Assembly: GCF_900182595.1 (NCBI RefSeq)
Contig: NZ_FXTN01000010.1
Span: 238,952-302,951, forward strand
Direction: 5' to 3'
DNA: 64,000 nt
From: Pedobacter westerhofensis
GTDB lineage: Bacteria; Bacteroidota; Bacteroidia; Sphingobacteriales; Sphingobacteriaceae
Shown: positions 38,473 to 46,954 of the stretch, one piece after another
How positions within the stretch are numbered: the stretch's first letter is position 1
Layout: the number at the start of each line of letters is the position of its first letter
Program-made: the position numbers and the translations under genes
The notes under the pieces: generated by a model
Database searches by the model: none
Seen by the model: the letters and a program-made list of their open reading frames with translations, nothing else
Told to the model about the DNA's origin: nothing

Positions 38473-39432
38473 ATGAGAACAAGAATGGAAATGCAAGTCC
38501 TAACGCCGACAAACCGCCAAGCAAAACACTTCAATAAGTTTATCCAATCTTTGATCCTAAGATTTCAGCCGCTGCAGCTGTTCTGCATTAGTGAAAGCAT
38601 AACATCAGAAGAAAATAAAGGATGCTTTAAAACTGCAGAGGCAAATCAAAGATGCGATTACTGCTTATTAATGGTTACCGAAAACGTTACCCGGATTGAT
38701 CATGACGTACAACACTTTGCTAATATTCATTACCGGATGGGTAACATCACATTTATATGCCACGCAAAAAAGGTAGTCCAGAATGCAATCAGTCAAAATA
38801 GCCGTTTTTTTATTAGAGCATATCAATCAGCAAAACTACTATACAGCCATGATGGGCACCACCCTTTTGACTCAAGCGTCCAATTCATTCCAACAGATAC
38901 AGCATCAAATGCAAAGGAGCATTTCAATTATTGTATATCCCTGGCAGATGGATTTCTTCGGGGAGCTGTTGAATGTTTAGCTAATCAGCGGTTTACAGCT
39001 TGTATGTTTATGTTGCATCAGGCTGTTGAGCAATGTTGTATTACCTTAATCAAAGTGCACATTGGTTATCGTTCCGAAGTCCATAATTTACAAAGGCTAC
39101 TTGGACTATGCAGAACCTTTTCAGAACGGCCTTATAAATTATTTATGACGGGAAGCGATGAAGATAAGCGGTTATTTGATTTGCTTGTCAAAAGCTACTG
39201 TGATGCCCGTTATAGCAGAAGTTTCTCGGTTACAGAGGCAGATGCCATAAAACTACAAGAGCGTATATCAGCATTTGTTGAACTCACTCAGGAAATGTGT
39301 GAAACTCATATAAGAAGGCTGGCGAAACAAGATGATGACCACCAGCATCTTCAAAACAGCTTGATAAAACCTGGTCTTTCTATGTCTGTCACAACTACCA
39401 GTAATGACAGCAACCCAATCCTAACGAATTGA
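38473..39432 (+). CDS. HEPN-domain protein with degenerate N-terminal nucleotidyltransferase-like region
   Basis: 319 residues. Residues about 20-130 resemble a nucleotidyltransferase fold (LFCISESITSEENKG, CDYCLLMVTENVTRIDHDV) without the GS-x-D catalytic pair. Residues about 145-280 are a HEPN helical bundle: AKEHFNYCISLADGFLRGA, FTACMFMLHQAVEQCCITLIKVHIGYRSEVHNL, then EDKRLFDLLVKSYCDARYS. HEPN proteins are often RNases or partners of nucleotidyltransferases. This architecture recurs in Bacteroidota chromosomes and conjugative elements, where its function is not settled. It is preceded by a structured leader. Confidence 0.75.
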   Translation: MRTRMEMQVLTPTNRQAKHFNKFIQSLILRFQPLQLFCISESITSEENKGCFKTAEANQRCDYCLLMVTENVTRIDHDVQHFANIHYRMGNITFICHAKKVVQNAISQNSRFFIRAYQSAKLLYSHDGHHPFDSSVQFIPTDTASNAKEHFNYCISLADGFLRGAVECLANQRFTACMFMLHQAVEQCCITLIKVHIGYRSEVHNLQRLLGLCRTFSERPYKLFMTGSDEDKRLFDLLVKSYCDARYSRSFSVTEADAIKLQERISAFVELTQEMCETHIRRLAKQDDDHQHLQNSLIKPGLSMSVTTTSNDSNPILTN

Positions 39433-39487
39433 AATGAAATTAACTCAAATTAATTATGAAAAGCTACATTTAATAAAAAATTAGCAC

Positions 39488-40243
39488 ATGTTCTCTCTTT
39501 TTGGCCTTTTAGGCGACTATTACTATTTCATAATTCCCGTTCAGGTCATAATAATCATACACGCCTTGAAAACTGGTAGGCGTCAGTGGCTTTATCTCCT
39601 TATTTTTCTTCCGTTAGTAGGTGCTCTGGTCTATTTAGTCATGGAGATCTGGCCGGAGATCAGCAGAGGAACATTTAAGGCTAACCTTCAGCGCTATTTT
39701 TTTCCTAAACAAAAGATCAAAGAATGGGAACGTAAGGTAAGGATATCGGATAGTGTAACAAATAAACTTGGGTTAGCCAATGCCTATGCAGAGCAAGGAG
39801 AGTATCACAAAGCAATAGAACTGGCGAAAGATTGTTTAAAGGGATTTTATGTAGATGACCCCGCAATTCACCTACAATTGGCTAGATATTATTTCAACAA
39901 TAAAAATTACAAAGAAAGTCTGATTCATTTTGACACCCTCAACGCTATCAACAAAAATAGATTCGGTGTGATGGAAGATGACTTGATATATGTACGTGCT
40001 CAAGAAGGTTCTGGACTGGCTGAAATCGCTGAAGAGGGGTATAAAAGAGTGATCCGCATTCATCACTCGCTTGAGGCGAGATATTATTATGGCCTTTTTC
40101 TAAAAACGCAGTCAAGAAAAAGTGAAGCACGCGATCAGTTTCAGACCATTAGGGAGGAAATCAAGTTATTGCCGCGATACCTCAGAAGACGTTACGGACA
40201 ATGGTCAAGACGAGCACTAAAAGAAATGCTCTCACTAAAATAA
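39488..40243 (+). CDS. membrane-anchored tetratricopeptide-repeat protein
   Basis: 251 residues. Two N-terminal membrane helices (FIIPVQVIIIIHAL and LYLLIFLPLVGALVYLVMEI) form a PLDc_N-like unit (a W/P-rich helix pair ending IWPEI). Then come TPR units: LGLANAYAEQGEYHKAIELAKDC, IHLQLARYYFNNKNYKESLIHFD, and EARYYYGLFLKTQSRKSEARDQF. Probably a cytosolic or periplasmic scaffold anchored in the inner membrane. No partner gene is adjacent; the tRNA-Tyr gene follows on the other strand. Confidence 0.75.
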   Translation: MFSLFGLLGDYYYFIIPVQVIIIIHALKTGRRQWLYLLIFLPLVGALVYLVMEIWPEISRGTFKANLQRYFFPKQKIKEWERKVRISDSVTNKLGLANAYAEQGEYHKAIELAKDCLKGFYVDDPAIHLQLARYYFNNKNYKESLIHFDTLNAINKNRFGVMEDDLIYVRAQEGSGLAEIAEEGYKRVIRIHHSLEARYYYGLFLKTQSRKSEARDQFQTIREEIKLLPRYLRRRYGQWSRRALKEMLSLK

Positions 40244-40358
40244 TCATTAGTGGTGAATAACAGAAGAAAAGTATCAGTAATTGATATTGAAATAAAATCC
40301 TAACTGATTCTAAACACAAATAGCTTTCCATTCGCATGAAAAGCTATTGCATTTTATG

Positions 40359-40441
40359 TGGGGGGAGAAGGATTCGAACCTTCGAAGTCTTGCGACAACA
40401 GAGTTACAGTCTGTCCCATTTGGCCACTCTGGTATCCCCCC
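40359..40441 (-). tRNA. tRNA-Tyr (GTA)
   Basis: The minus strand folds as a class II tRNA of about 83 nt. It has a GGGGGGA/TCCCCCC acceptor stem, the anticodon stem CAGA/TCTG around CTGTAAC (anticodon GTA), a variable arm (TTGTCGCAAGAC) and the T arm GAAGGTTCGAATCCTTC. The CCA is not encoded. A TACCTTTG box on the same strand at 40493-40500 fits the Bacteroidota -7 element. Confidence 0.96.
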
Positions 40442-40659
40442 TGTTAATCATCTGTCAGCTACGACAGAAAGCCAGTTATTTTTACTGCCCGGCAAAGGTA
40501 TAAGTATTTTTGAGATTGTGTTATTTTTATTTTATCATTTTTAAAACACTGACTAGTAATTAGTTACATAAACATGAATCATAAACCAGTGAAGAGTCCT
40601 GCCTACTTAATCCATTATATATCACTAAGAATGAGGGGGTTTCAGGCAGGCATTATTAT

Positions 40660-41226
40660 TTATTTTTTGAGTTCAGGATCAATCACCCCTGCACCAAATT
40701 CCTGATCCAATTTTTTATACAACGCGGTTGGCTCAACAGTGATGGTGACTTCCATCGTTGGTCCGATAATCAACTCCAGCAAATGCCCCCCATGCACCAG
40801 ACCGTCAAACGTAGCTGCACTGAAATGCGTATGCGCAACAGGCCTTCCATTAAACAAAGCGACATCGCCAATAAAGGAAGTGATCTCTGATGTATCTACC
40901 CTGATGACCTTGAATTGTTTCCTGGCATAATCATAGAATCCGGCTTTAGCTGAAACCGCATCGCCAACACCTTTATAATGAGCACTTTTTACGTTGTACT
41001 TCTGCGCAAATTCTGTCAGACCAGAAACCACTTCATCGCCATGAGCAAAAACGAGCATATATGTTTTTGTTTCTCCTGCAGTGCTTAGAAGCTTAACTTT
41101 CATACCTGGAGCCTTCCCGGTTTCTGCCGGTTTAATGGGAGATACATATTCCTGTGCATATGCCTGCGAAGCCAGGGTGGCTGATAATAGAAGTGTTGCT
41201 GCGAAGTAGATTGTCTGCTTTCTCAT
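40660..41226 (-). CDS. secreted PPC-domain (DUF296) protein
   Basis: 188 residues from the ATG at 41226, which gives a clean signal peptide (MRKQTIYFAATLLLSATLAS to YAQ). The longer open frame upstream runs through the tRNA-Ala gene and is not coding. The body is a PPC/DUF296 fold: YMLVFAHGDEVVSGLTEFAQ, AHYKGVGDAVSAKAGFYD, HTHFSAATFDGLVHGGHLLELIIGPTMEVTI. The HTH...G...GGHL pattern is the family's conserved site. Bacterial members are trimers of uncertain function; export is unusual for a domain known from plant DNA-binding proteins. Confidence 0.85.
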   Translation of the reverse strand: MRKQTIYFAATLLLSATLASQAYAQEYVSPIKPAETGKAPGMKVKLLSTAGETKTYMLVFAHGDEVVSGLTEFAQKYNVKSAHYKGVGDAVSAKAGFYDYARKQFKVIRVDTSEITSFIGDVALFNGRPVAHTHFSAATFDGLVHGGHLLELIIGPTMEVTITVEPTALYKKLDQEFGAGVIDPELKK

Positions 41227-41383
41227 AGTAATAGTTTTATACAATATGACTACAGAGATCCCGGGGATATTGTTTAGCCGTCTGTGTGTAAAAGAGGTCG
41301 ATGTGACTATCGTATGAATAATCAGAAATGGTATTTTAATAGATAAGGCCCATAGAAAGTAATCTATGAGCCTTATAATGAAG

Positions 41384-41457
41384 TGGAGAATACCGGATTC
41401 GAACCGGTCACCTCTTGCCTGCCAGGCAAGCGCTCTAGCCAAATGAGCTAATCCCCC
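41384..41457 (-). tRNA. tRNA-Ala (GGC), attachment site of the integrative element
   Basis: The minus strand folds as a 74-nt cloverleaf. The acceptor is GGGGGAT/ATTCTCC with the G3-U70 pair that specifies alanine; the anticodon stem CTTGC/GCAAG closes a CTGGCAG loop (anticodon GGC); the T arm is CCGGTTCGAATCCGG. The left attachment repeat (41404-41439) covers the anticodon arm, the variable region and part of the D and T arms. The 5' half and the promoter lie on the element side of the crossover. Confidence 0.96.
41404..41439. repeat. left attachment repeat (attL core)
   Basis: 36 bp identical to 63687-63722. Its centre, CTTGCCTGCCAGGCAAG, is the tRNA anticodon stem-loop: two inverted 5-bp arms around a 7-bp spacer, the usual shape of a tyrosine-recombinase core site with crossover in the anticodon loop. 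Confidence 0.9.
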
Positions 41458-41465
41458 GTGGGTCG

Positions 41466-41496
41466 CAAAAGTAGCAATTTGTTTGTGGTTTGCAAA
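41466..41496 (-). promoter_or_regulatory. tRNA-Ala promoter (Bacteroidota -33/-7)
   Basis: On the minus strand, TTTG (41496-41493), 19 bases, then TACTTTTG (41473-41466) match the TTTG-N19-TAnnTTTG consensus exactly, eight bases before the tRNA 5' end. It lies inside the element, to the right of the crossover core. Confidence 0.75.
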
Positions 41497-41620
41497 TTTA
41501 AGTTGAAATAAGTGGCTATTGAAGCGTTTAGAGGCATGTCAAGGCAGTTAACTATCATGCTGTGCTGCGATTGAATCTCTCTTTCTTATGAGTACAAGTT
41601 GGCTTCATTCCTATTGAATG

Positions 41621-41659
41621 ATGCGAAATTTGTGCGAAAAACGTGCGAAAAGAACGCGA
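41621..41659 (+). repeat. four 11-bp-spaced GTGCGA-type sites (candidate integrase arm sites, left)
   Basis: ATGCGA at 41621, GTGCGA at 41632, GTGCGA at 41643 and ACGCGA at 41654 are spaced exactly 11 bp, three of them followed by AAA. They end at the integrase start codon. Two more copies with the same 11-bp spacing lie near the right end (63625, 63636). Arm-type integrase sites or an autorepressor site are both possible. Confidence 0.6.
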
Positions 41660-42894
41660 TGTCTGACCATAACAAATCAATTATGGTAAACATTAAAATC
41701 ATTTTAGACACCAGAAAAGCTAAGAAAGACAACTCCTATCCAGTTTGTTTTAGAATCTATCATCGTGGGAAATCGACCATAAGATCAGTAAAGATCTATA
41801 TCAAGGAGGATCAATGGGATGATCAGAAGAAAGTAGTATTGAAGAACCACCCCAATTCAGTTACATTGAATAAAAGGCTCCTTAAAGAGTTCGCAGATTT
41901 GCAATCTGAATTATTGTTGGCCGATGATGATAAGGTATCACAATTCTTTAAACCCGCTCCCGTTATCAAATTACAAAAGGAAGTGGCTAAACAGACAATA
42001 CAATCGTTTGTGAATGAATTGATAAGGGAACTTAGATTAGATGGTAAAGTTGGAAATTCCTGGGTCTATGAAAGTGCGCTAAACGCATTGAAAAAGTTTC
42101 ATCCTGCTGATCTAAGCTTTGAAGAGATTGACTTTCAATTCTTGGATAAGTATAATAAACATCTGCTCAGAAGTGGTGTAAAGCACAATACCGCATTCTT
42201 TTACTTGCGGACACTACGCGCCTTCTACAACAAGGCAATTAAGCATAAAATTGTGGATCGAAGTCTTTACCCGTTCCATGATATAACCTTAAAGGCAGAG
42301 AAGACAAAGAAAAGGGCTATTGACAAGTTACTTATCAAGGAGATTGTTGATCTGGCTCTACCGGAACAATCTACCATCTGGCATGTAAGAAACTGGTTTA
42401 TGCTTTCATTTTACCTCATGGGTATATCAATTGTGGATCTGGCGCTCCTGACACCTAGCAATATTAAAAATGGTAGGATCTACTACAAACGGCAGAAGAC
42501 AGGGAAGCTCTACGATATTAAATTGTTGCCACAAGCCTTAGCGATAATTGATCTTTACAAGAAACAGCCTTATGGTTATATCTTGCCAATAATAAACAGG
42601 AAAACTAAAAACGATGAAGAGCGTTTACGCTTGGTAAAAGATCGTACTCGGTTAGCTAACAAGTATCTAAAACGAATGGGGGATCTGATAGAAACTGATC
42701 AGACCATCACAACATATACATCAAGGCATTCATGGGCTACGATCTGCAAGAAGCTCGGGTTTAGCATTGAGATAATAGCTGAAGCGCTCGGACATGAATA
42801 TGGCAACAAAACTACAGCTGTCTATCTGGATTCCTTTGATCAGGATGTGATCGACAACGCAAACGAAGTTGTTGCAAACTCAATCGACAAGTAA
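41659..42894 (+). CDS. tyrosine recombinase (integrase) of the element
   Basis: 411 residues from the ATG at 41659; an ATG at 41683 (MVNIKIILDTRKAKK) is an equally good start, and longer versions rely on a TTG. An arm-binding N-terminal domain (VCFRIYHRGKSTIRS) is followed by a SAM-like core-binding domain (residues about 115-220) and the catalytic domain: YKRQKTGKLYDIKL (Lys), TYTSRHSWATICKKLG (Arg of the HxxR box, with the first His replaced by Tyr/Thr), LGHEYGNKTTAVYLDSFD (His and the Tyr nucleophile). The usual first Arg is replaced in LMGISIVDLALL, as is common in Bacteroidota integrases. Beside tRNA-Ala, so it very likely made this insertion. Confidence 0.93.
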   Translation: MSDHNKSIMVNIKIILDTRKAKKDNSYPVCFRIYHRGKSTIRSVKIYIKEDQWDDQKKVVLKNHPNSVTLNKRLLKEFADLQSELLLADDDKVSQFFKPAPVIKLQKEVAKQTIQSFVNELIRELRLDGKVGNSWVYESALNALKKFHPADLSFEEIDFQFLDKYNKHLLRSGVKHNTAFFYLRTLRAFYNKAIKHKIVDRSLYPFHDITLKAEKTKKRAIDKLLIKEIVDLALPEQSTIWHVRNWFMLSFYLMGISIVDLALLTPSNIKNGRIYYKRQKTGKLYDIKLLPQALAIIDLYKKQPYGYILPIINRKTKNDEERLRLVKDRTRLANKYLKRMGDLIETDQTITTYTSRHSWATICKKLGFSIEIIAEALGHEYGNKTTAVYLDSFDQDVIDNANEVVANSIDK

Positions 42895-42900
42895 AATATC

Positions 42901-42933
42901 AAGCAGGGTGGTTCTCAGCCACCTTGCTTTTAA
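42901..42933 (+). terminator. terminator after the integrase
   Basis: AAGCAGGGTGG (42901-42911) pairs with CCACCTTGCTT (42919-42929, one G-T pair), followed by TT and an AT-rich stretch, six bases after the stop. An ACCTTTTAAA motif follows at 42942. Confidence 0.75.
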
Positions 42934-43112
42934 ACATTGTTACCTTTTAAAAGAATAAAAGCGTGTAGGATCTTACTGTTGGTCAATTACATATTATTAG
43001 CTATACAGGAACAGGACTACTTCGCCGGTATTCTCCCACCCCAAATGATAATAATAAAAAGTCCTCAATGGTTAATATCTTTATAGCGGAGTGAAGAGCC
43101 TCCACTTATCCA

Positions 43113-44060
43113 ATGAATGCTATCGTCTCTAATCTTTCGGATGCCGCTTTAGAAGGCACTCCTCATTATAAACTTAATGTACTCTTTCCACTATGGCTTA
43201 GTCTATATAAAAAGGAAGTTTACATTAAGCACTGTGCTAACTTTGCGATTAATGAATCTGATACGGTTGCTTTTAAACAGGTACTAGTTACCAAGAACAT
43301 GGTAACACATTTAGCCGCATCGACTGAGGAGCAATTCGAATTGCAACAAGCATTTAACTTATTGCTTGAGCTTAAGGATTTGAGCAAGTATAAACTAAGA
43401 GCAGTTGCCGATACATTATTTTATACCAGTTTGCACTTCCTTGCTGTTTACTGGGCTGAGAGTACCGACCAAATAAAGGATAGATCCAAGCAAAATCGCA
43501 ATCATTACTATGCTGGAAGTACACAGTCCTCGAGGACAAATATAAAAGAGCTAAGTAAGTTATTTCTGGCATACAACAATAGCCAGAATAAACACTGCGT
43601 TACAGACATAAGTATATCGATCAACGGCATACCTTTTCCGATCTCAGGTGAACAATTAAGGACATGGATAATTGATTCTTTAGAAACTAATATCATCGCC
43701 GGTTCTGCACCCTTAGGTGCATTGGGTGAAGAAATGTACCTACTTCAGCAGGTACTAAAAAAGAAATATGCTCCTGTTGTAGCTGGGCAGACTGACATGC
43801 TCGTTGATCTTCAACTCTTGTCATCACAATCAAATCACAAGTATATTGGCGAGGAATATAGAATAATTAAAAGCTTCTGCAACGCTATACATCCAATCTT
43901 TAGCCATGTTATGAATGAAGACCGTTCTAAGTTCACTAACGCCCAACTCCGTTTATATGTGCGTATTTTAAAAGTGCTAAGAATCATCGATCTTACTTAT
44001 GGACACCCTTCTGCGGGTAAGCTAGCTGATCGACTAAGATCGATATTGAAACAGGCTTAG
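43113..44060 (+). CDS. hypothetical protein, element backbone
   Basis: 315 residues, mostly helical, soluble, no signal peptide. Landmarks: LNVLFPLWLSLYKKEVYIKHC, DLSKYKLRAVADTLFYTSLHFLA, NRNHYYAGSTQSSRTNIKEL, PLGALGEEMYLLQQVLKKKY, and YRIIKSFCNAIHPIFSHVM. No family recognised. Its place just after the integrase suggests a regulatory, excision or replication role; that is inference only. It does not look like RteC, the usual integrase-adjacent regulator of Bacteroidota elements. Confidence 0.65.
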   Translation: MNAIVSNLSDAALEGTPHYKLNVLFPLWLSLYKKEVYIKHCANFAINESDTVAFKQVLVTKNMVTHLAASTEEQFELQQAFNLLLELKDLSKYKLRAVADTLFYTSLHFLAVYWAESTDQIKDRSKQNRNHYYAGSTQSSRTNIKELSKLFLAYNNSQNKHCVTDISISINGIPFPISGEQLRTWIIDSLETNIIAGSAPLGALGEEMYLLQQVLKKKYAPVVAGQTDMLVDLQLLSSQSNHKYIGEEYRIIKSFCNAIHPIFSHVMNEDRSKFTNAQLRLYVRILKVLRIIDLTYGHPSAGKLADRLRSILKQA

Positions 44061-44154
44061 AAAGTACGATTGAAATAGTAAAATCAGTTGCGACACAGTC
44101 GTAAAAATCGCTCCGATATTCGCATTCGAACGGCATAGTTAACGTCGTAATATT

Positions 44155-44580
44155 ATGTTAGAGAATAAAAGAGAAGGGTATTCCCTTTTGCATGGTGCTG
44201 AAAAGTCACCAGAGAATGTCATGGACGCTGTCAAAGCATTCAAAGATAACCATACTAGTGGACCTCTCGTGAAAGCGGAGTTTCTTGAGTTCATCAAAAA
44301 GCTGAGAACTGATGATTATGATCACCTCGACAACCTATTTAAGTGGCTGAAAGAAGGGCTACGGATGACTAATAGCCTTAAACTACGTAAGGACAGAGGG
44401 GGAACATTCTACTACTGGGGAAAGTTTGCACGTCAAAATAGTGACGAAGAAGCTAAGATCATAGCACATCCCGGAATAGTTGAACTTGTAAAGGCTTATA
44501 GAGAAGGTACGGTAAAGATAGACTTCTATCTGGATGACCTGATCAGTGAAGCTCTAGGCACTGGTACATCACTTGATTAG
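44155..44580 (+). CDS. hypothetical protein, element backbone
   Basis: 141 residues, soluble, charged. Begins MLENKREGYSLLHGAEKSPE and carries LVKAEFLEFIKKLRTDDYDHL, a basic KLRKDRGGTFYYWGKFARQ stretch and a helical C-terminus. No family recognised; the basic, aromatic middle could contact nucleic acid. A strong terminator follows, so it ends a transcription unit that may include the gene at 43113. Confidence 0.6.
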   Translation: MLENKREGYSLLHGAEKSPENVMDAVKAFKDNHTSGPLVKAEFLEFIKKLRTDDYDHLDNLFKWLKEGLRMTNSLKLRKDRGGTFYYWGKFARQNSDEEAKIIAHPGIVELVKAYREGTVKIDFYLDDLISEALGTGTSLD

Positions 44581-44586
44581 TGGACT

Positions 44587-44616
44587 AAAGGTCAGGAGGC
44601 AGCTCCTGACCTTTTT
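44587..44616 (+). terminator. rho-independent terminator
   Basis: AAAGGTCAGGAG (44587-44598) pairs perfectly with CTCCTGACCTTT (44603-44614) around a 4-nt loop and runs into TTTTT. It lies 7 bp after the stop of the 141-residue gene. Confidence 0.88.
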
Positions 44617-44630
44617 ATTTAGGACATGAC

Positions 44631-46457
44631 ATGAACGAACTAGAAATTGAATATCAAAAGATTAATAAGGGTCAATGGCTATCTCAGACGGAACGGTTCT
44701 TAGACGGCACACCATCCAACTACATCATTTTTAAAACCCTGACGAACATCGGAGCAACGCATGGTGAGATAAAGGTCTACAACTGGCTCAATAGCATAAT
44801 CGTTGAGCCAAATGTTCCTGTCATCGTTGGTAAAGAAAGCGAACTCGATATAGATGGGAATCTGGTGTATCCAGATATGTTAGGAGTTTACAACGTAGTC
44901 AGTAAAGCAGCTGTGATACGATATCTAAAAAACAATACTACACCTAAGAAGATCGTTTGCACTCCAGAGGCATTTGAAAGCAAAGTCAAACCTGCTATAC
45001 TAGAAGTCGAAGGCTTTGACCTATACAAAGACTTCTTCCTACTACTAGATGAATCCGATAAGTTGACTACTGAGACTGACTATAGAGCGAAGATCATTTT
45101 GCCAATGGAAGACTTCTTTAAATTTGATCATAAAGCAATGATTTCAGCTACTGCACTGACTCCATCAGACCCAAGGTTTGCAGAGAATGGCTTTAAGATA
45201 CTAAAGGTTTTACCACAGTATGAACATAAGAAAACAATCAACTTAGTAGGCACCAACAATGTTATCTCTGCACTTAACAATGTACTTGAGAGTTACCCGA
45301 GCAATCGGTTCTTCATTTTTGTAAACTCTGCGGACTTAATATATGCTATCACGAAATCCTTAGATATAATGGATCAGAGCAAAGCTTTCTGCGCAGATCA
45401 AAGTGTGAGAAAGCTTCAGAAGATGGGGATGAACAACGTATCAAATAGACTGGGAGATTTTATGCGGTTCAATTTTATCACTAGTAGATTCTTCAGCGCA
45501 GTCGATATCAATGTTACTGACAAACCAGTAGTTATAGTAGTGACCAATGTTTATCTAGCTCCACATTCGATAGTAGACCCTTATACAGATGTGGTACAGA
45601 TTGCAGGAAGATTAAGAAATGGTATCACGGGACTAGTACATATTACCAACTTTAATCCAAATATTAAATATGAAGAACGAGATGTGGCGTTGAAAGATAT
45701 CTACGATGGTTACGAAGAATACTGTCAGATGGTCAATAGGCTTGGTCAAGTAACAACCGATGGTGGTAAAGTGGCATTAATACAGGCTACACAACGAGTA
45801 GATGTAAAGAAGTTTGTAAATGATCAGCATGAGGTACTACCATATATGGTAGACAATCACATATACGAACAACAGGTACTAAGTTACTATCGAGATTTCG
45901 CCCAACTCAAAGCAGCCTATGACGCGGTTAAAACATTGAATTTTACGTTTAAGTTCATTCAGTTTAGTGCGTCAGATGCGCAGTTGTATAATTTGAGCCG
46001 TGCTCTAGGAAGGTCTAATGTTATTAGATGTGTAGCGGAAATTCTTCACTCCTATGATGTTGAACCGGAACCTGGGGTTATCACTTTTCGCTGGGGAGAT
46101 ACAAAAGCTGACGTTGAAAGAGATCATCCCGATATTGTTAAGGATTATAATGCTATTGGTGGTTATGACGTAATGCTGAAGCTGAATTTTGACCAAGCTA
46201 AGATCACGCGTGAGATAAAAAAAATCAAGAAAGAACGGGAATTGGACAATCCGGCTATGGTTAAGGAAATTAAATCGTGGTACAAGCCGAATGACGAACC
46301 GACAGCTACTGGTTTCAAAGCCAGATTAAGGACTATTTACAAGGAGTATGGCGTTACAAAGCCTGCCAGTGGCACTCATATATTGCGGTACTATAATGCT
46401 GAAATAAGTACAAATAGCGCTAACGTGAAAGTATGGAAAATTCAAGGTTTAAAATAA
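44631..46457 (+). CDS. SF2-like helicase/ATPase with an atypical P-loop
   Basis: 608 residues. The helicase order is recognisable: motif I region YIIFKTLTNIGATHGE (residues 31-46), motif II FLLLDESDK (Asp140, Glu141), motif III ISATAL (Ser172-Thr174), and motif VI VVQIAGRLRNG (Gln323, Gly326, Arg327, Arg329). The P-loop has GAT instead of GKT, with the nearest Lys six residues upstream. Similar GAT-type P-loops, as I recall them, occur in uncharacterised helicase-like proteins of Bacteroidota phages and islands. The last 170 residues are basic and unrecognised. Likely role: replication or maintenance of the element. The substrate and whether it hydrolyses ATP are open. Confidence 0.75.
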   Translation: MNELEIEYQKINKGQWLSQTERFLDGTPSNYIIFKTLTNIGATHGEIKVYNWLNSIIVEPNVPVIVGKESELDIDGNLVYPDMLGVYNVVSKAAVIRYLKNNTTPKKIVCTPEAFESKVKPAILEVEGFDLYKDFFLLLDESDKLTTETDYRAKIILPMEDFFKFDHKAMISATALTPSDPRFAENGFKILKVLPQYEHKKTINLVGTNNVISALNNVLESYPSNRFFIFVNSADLIYAITKSLDIMDQSKAFCADQSVRKLQKMGMNNVSNRLGDFMRFNFITSRFFSAVDINVTDKPVVIVVTNVYLAPHSIVDPYTDVVQIAGRLRNGITGLVHITNFNPNIKYEERDVALKDIYDGYEEYCQMVNRLGQVTTDGGKVALIQATQRVDVKKFVNDQHEVLPYMVDNHIYEQQVLSYYRDFAQLKAAYDAVKTLNFTFKFIQFSASDAQLYNLSRALGRSNVIRCVAEILHSYDVEPEPGVITFRWGDTKADVERDHPDIVKDYNAIGGYDVMLKLNFDQAKITREIKKIKKERELDNPAMVKEIKSWYKPNDEPTATGFKARLRTIYKEYGVTKPASGTHILRYYNAEISTNSANVKVWKIQGLK

Positions 46458-46954
46458 TAGATCAATCGATCTAATTACCATATCCATAAATAGATAGAAA
46501 TCCTAATATTAACGGAACGATACCAAAAAATGGATATACAAGAATCAGGCACTATCATTAGGTAGTGTCTTTTTTATTGGTAGCAATGTGATAATACATC
46601 TTTGAGATGCTGTTGCAAAAACAAATAATTTTTTCAGCTAGTCTGGTTACCTGCCCCCCTCCATCTTTGAATTGAATATCAACTTCCGTTTTGAGTTCCG
46701 CTCAGAGAGCGCGTTTCACTTTCAGCACATATCCTTACGTTTTAAAAGGTGACTTAGGTTGATCAAACTCTTATATCAATAGTGCCAAGAAGCGATTTTA
46801 TGTTTAAGATGAGCGGAAGGCAGCAGTTAGGGACATCACCCCCGATCCTTATCTCGAGGCGAAGCAAAAAGAAAGTCCAAGCTTTTATAGCAGGATAAAA
46901 ACCGCTTTTCATCAACAGTCAACCTAAAGCAATTCACCTTTTAAACAGAAGAAC
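46458..46954. other. 497-bp intergenic region with terminator and inverted-motif pair
   Basis: No gene seen. It holds a terminator (46547-46575: AGGCACTA / TAGTGTCT followed by TTTTT) and an inward-facing imperfect inverted repeat. The left arm from 46741 is TTTAAAAGGTGACTTAGGTT; the right arm ends at 46945 and matches it with a 4-base insertion. The 160 bp between the arms have no open frame and may be a miniature element or a control region for the gene at 46955. Confidence 0.55.

Noticed and set aside
41227..41442. N-terminal extension of the PPC-domain protein
   Set aside because: It would run through the tRNA-Ala gene and remove the signal peptide; the ATG at 41226 is the better start.
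43113..44060. RteC-type regulator after the integrase
   Set aside because: Position fits, but the sequence blocks do not match what I know of RteC proteins.
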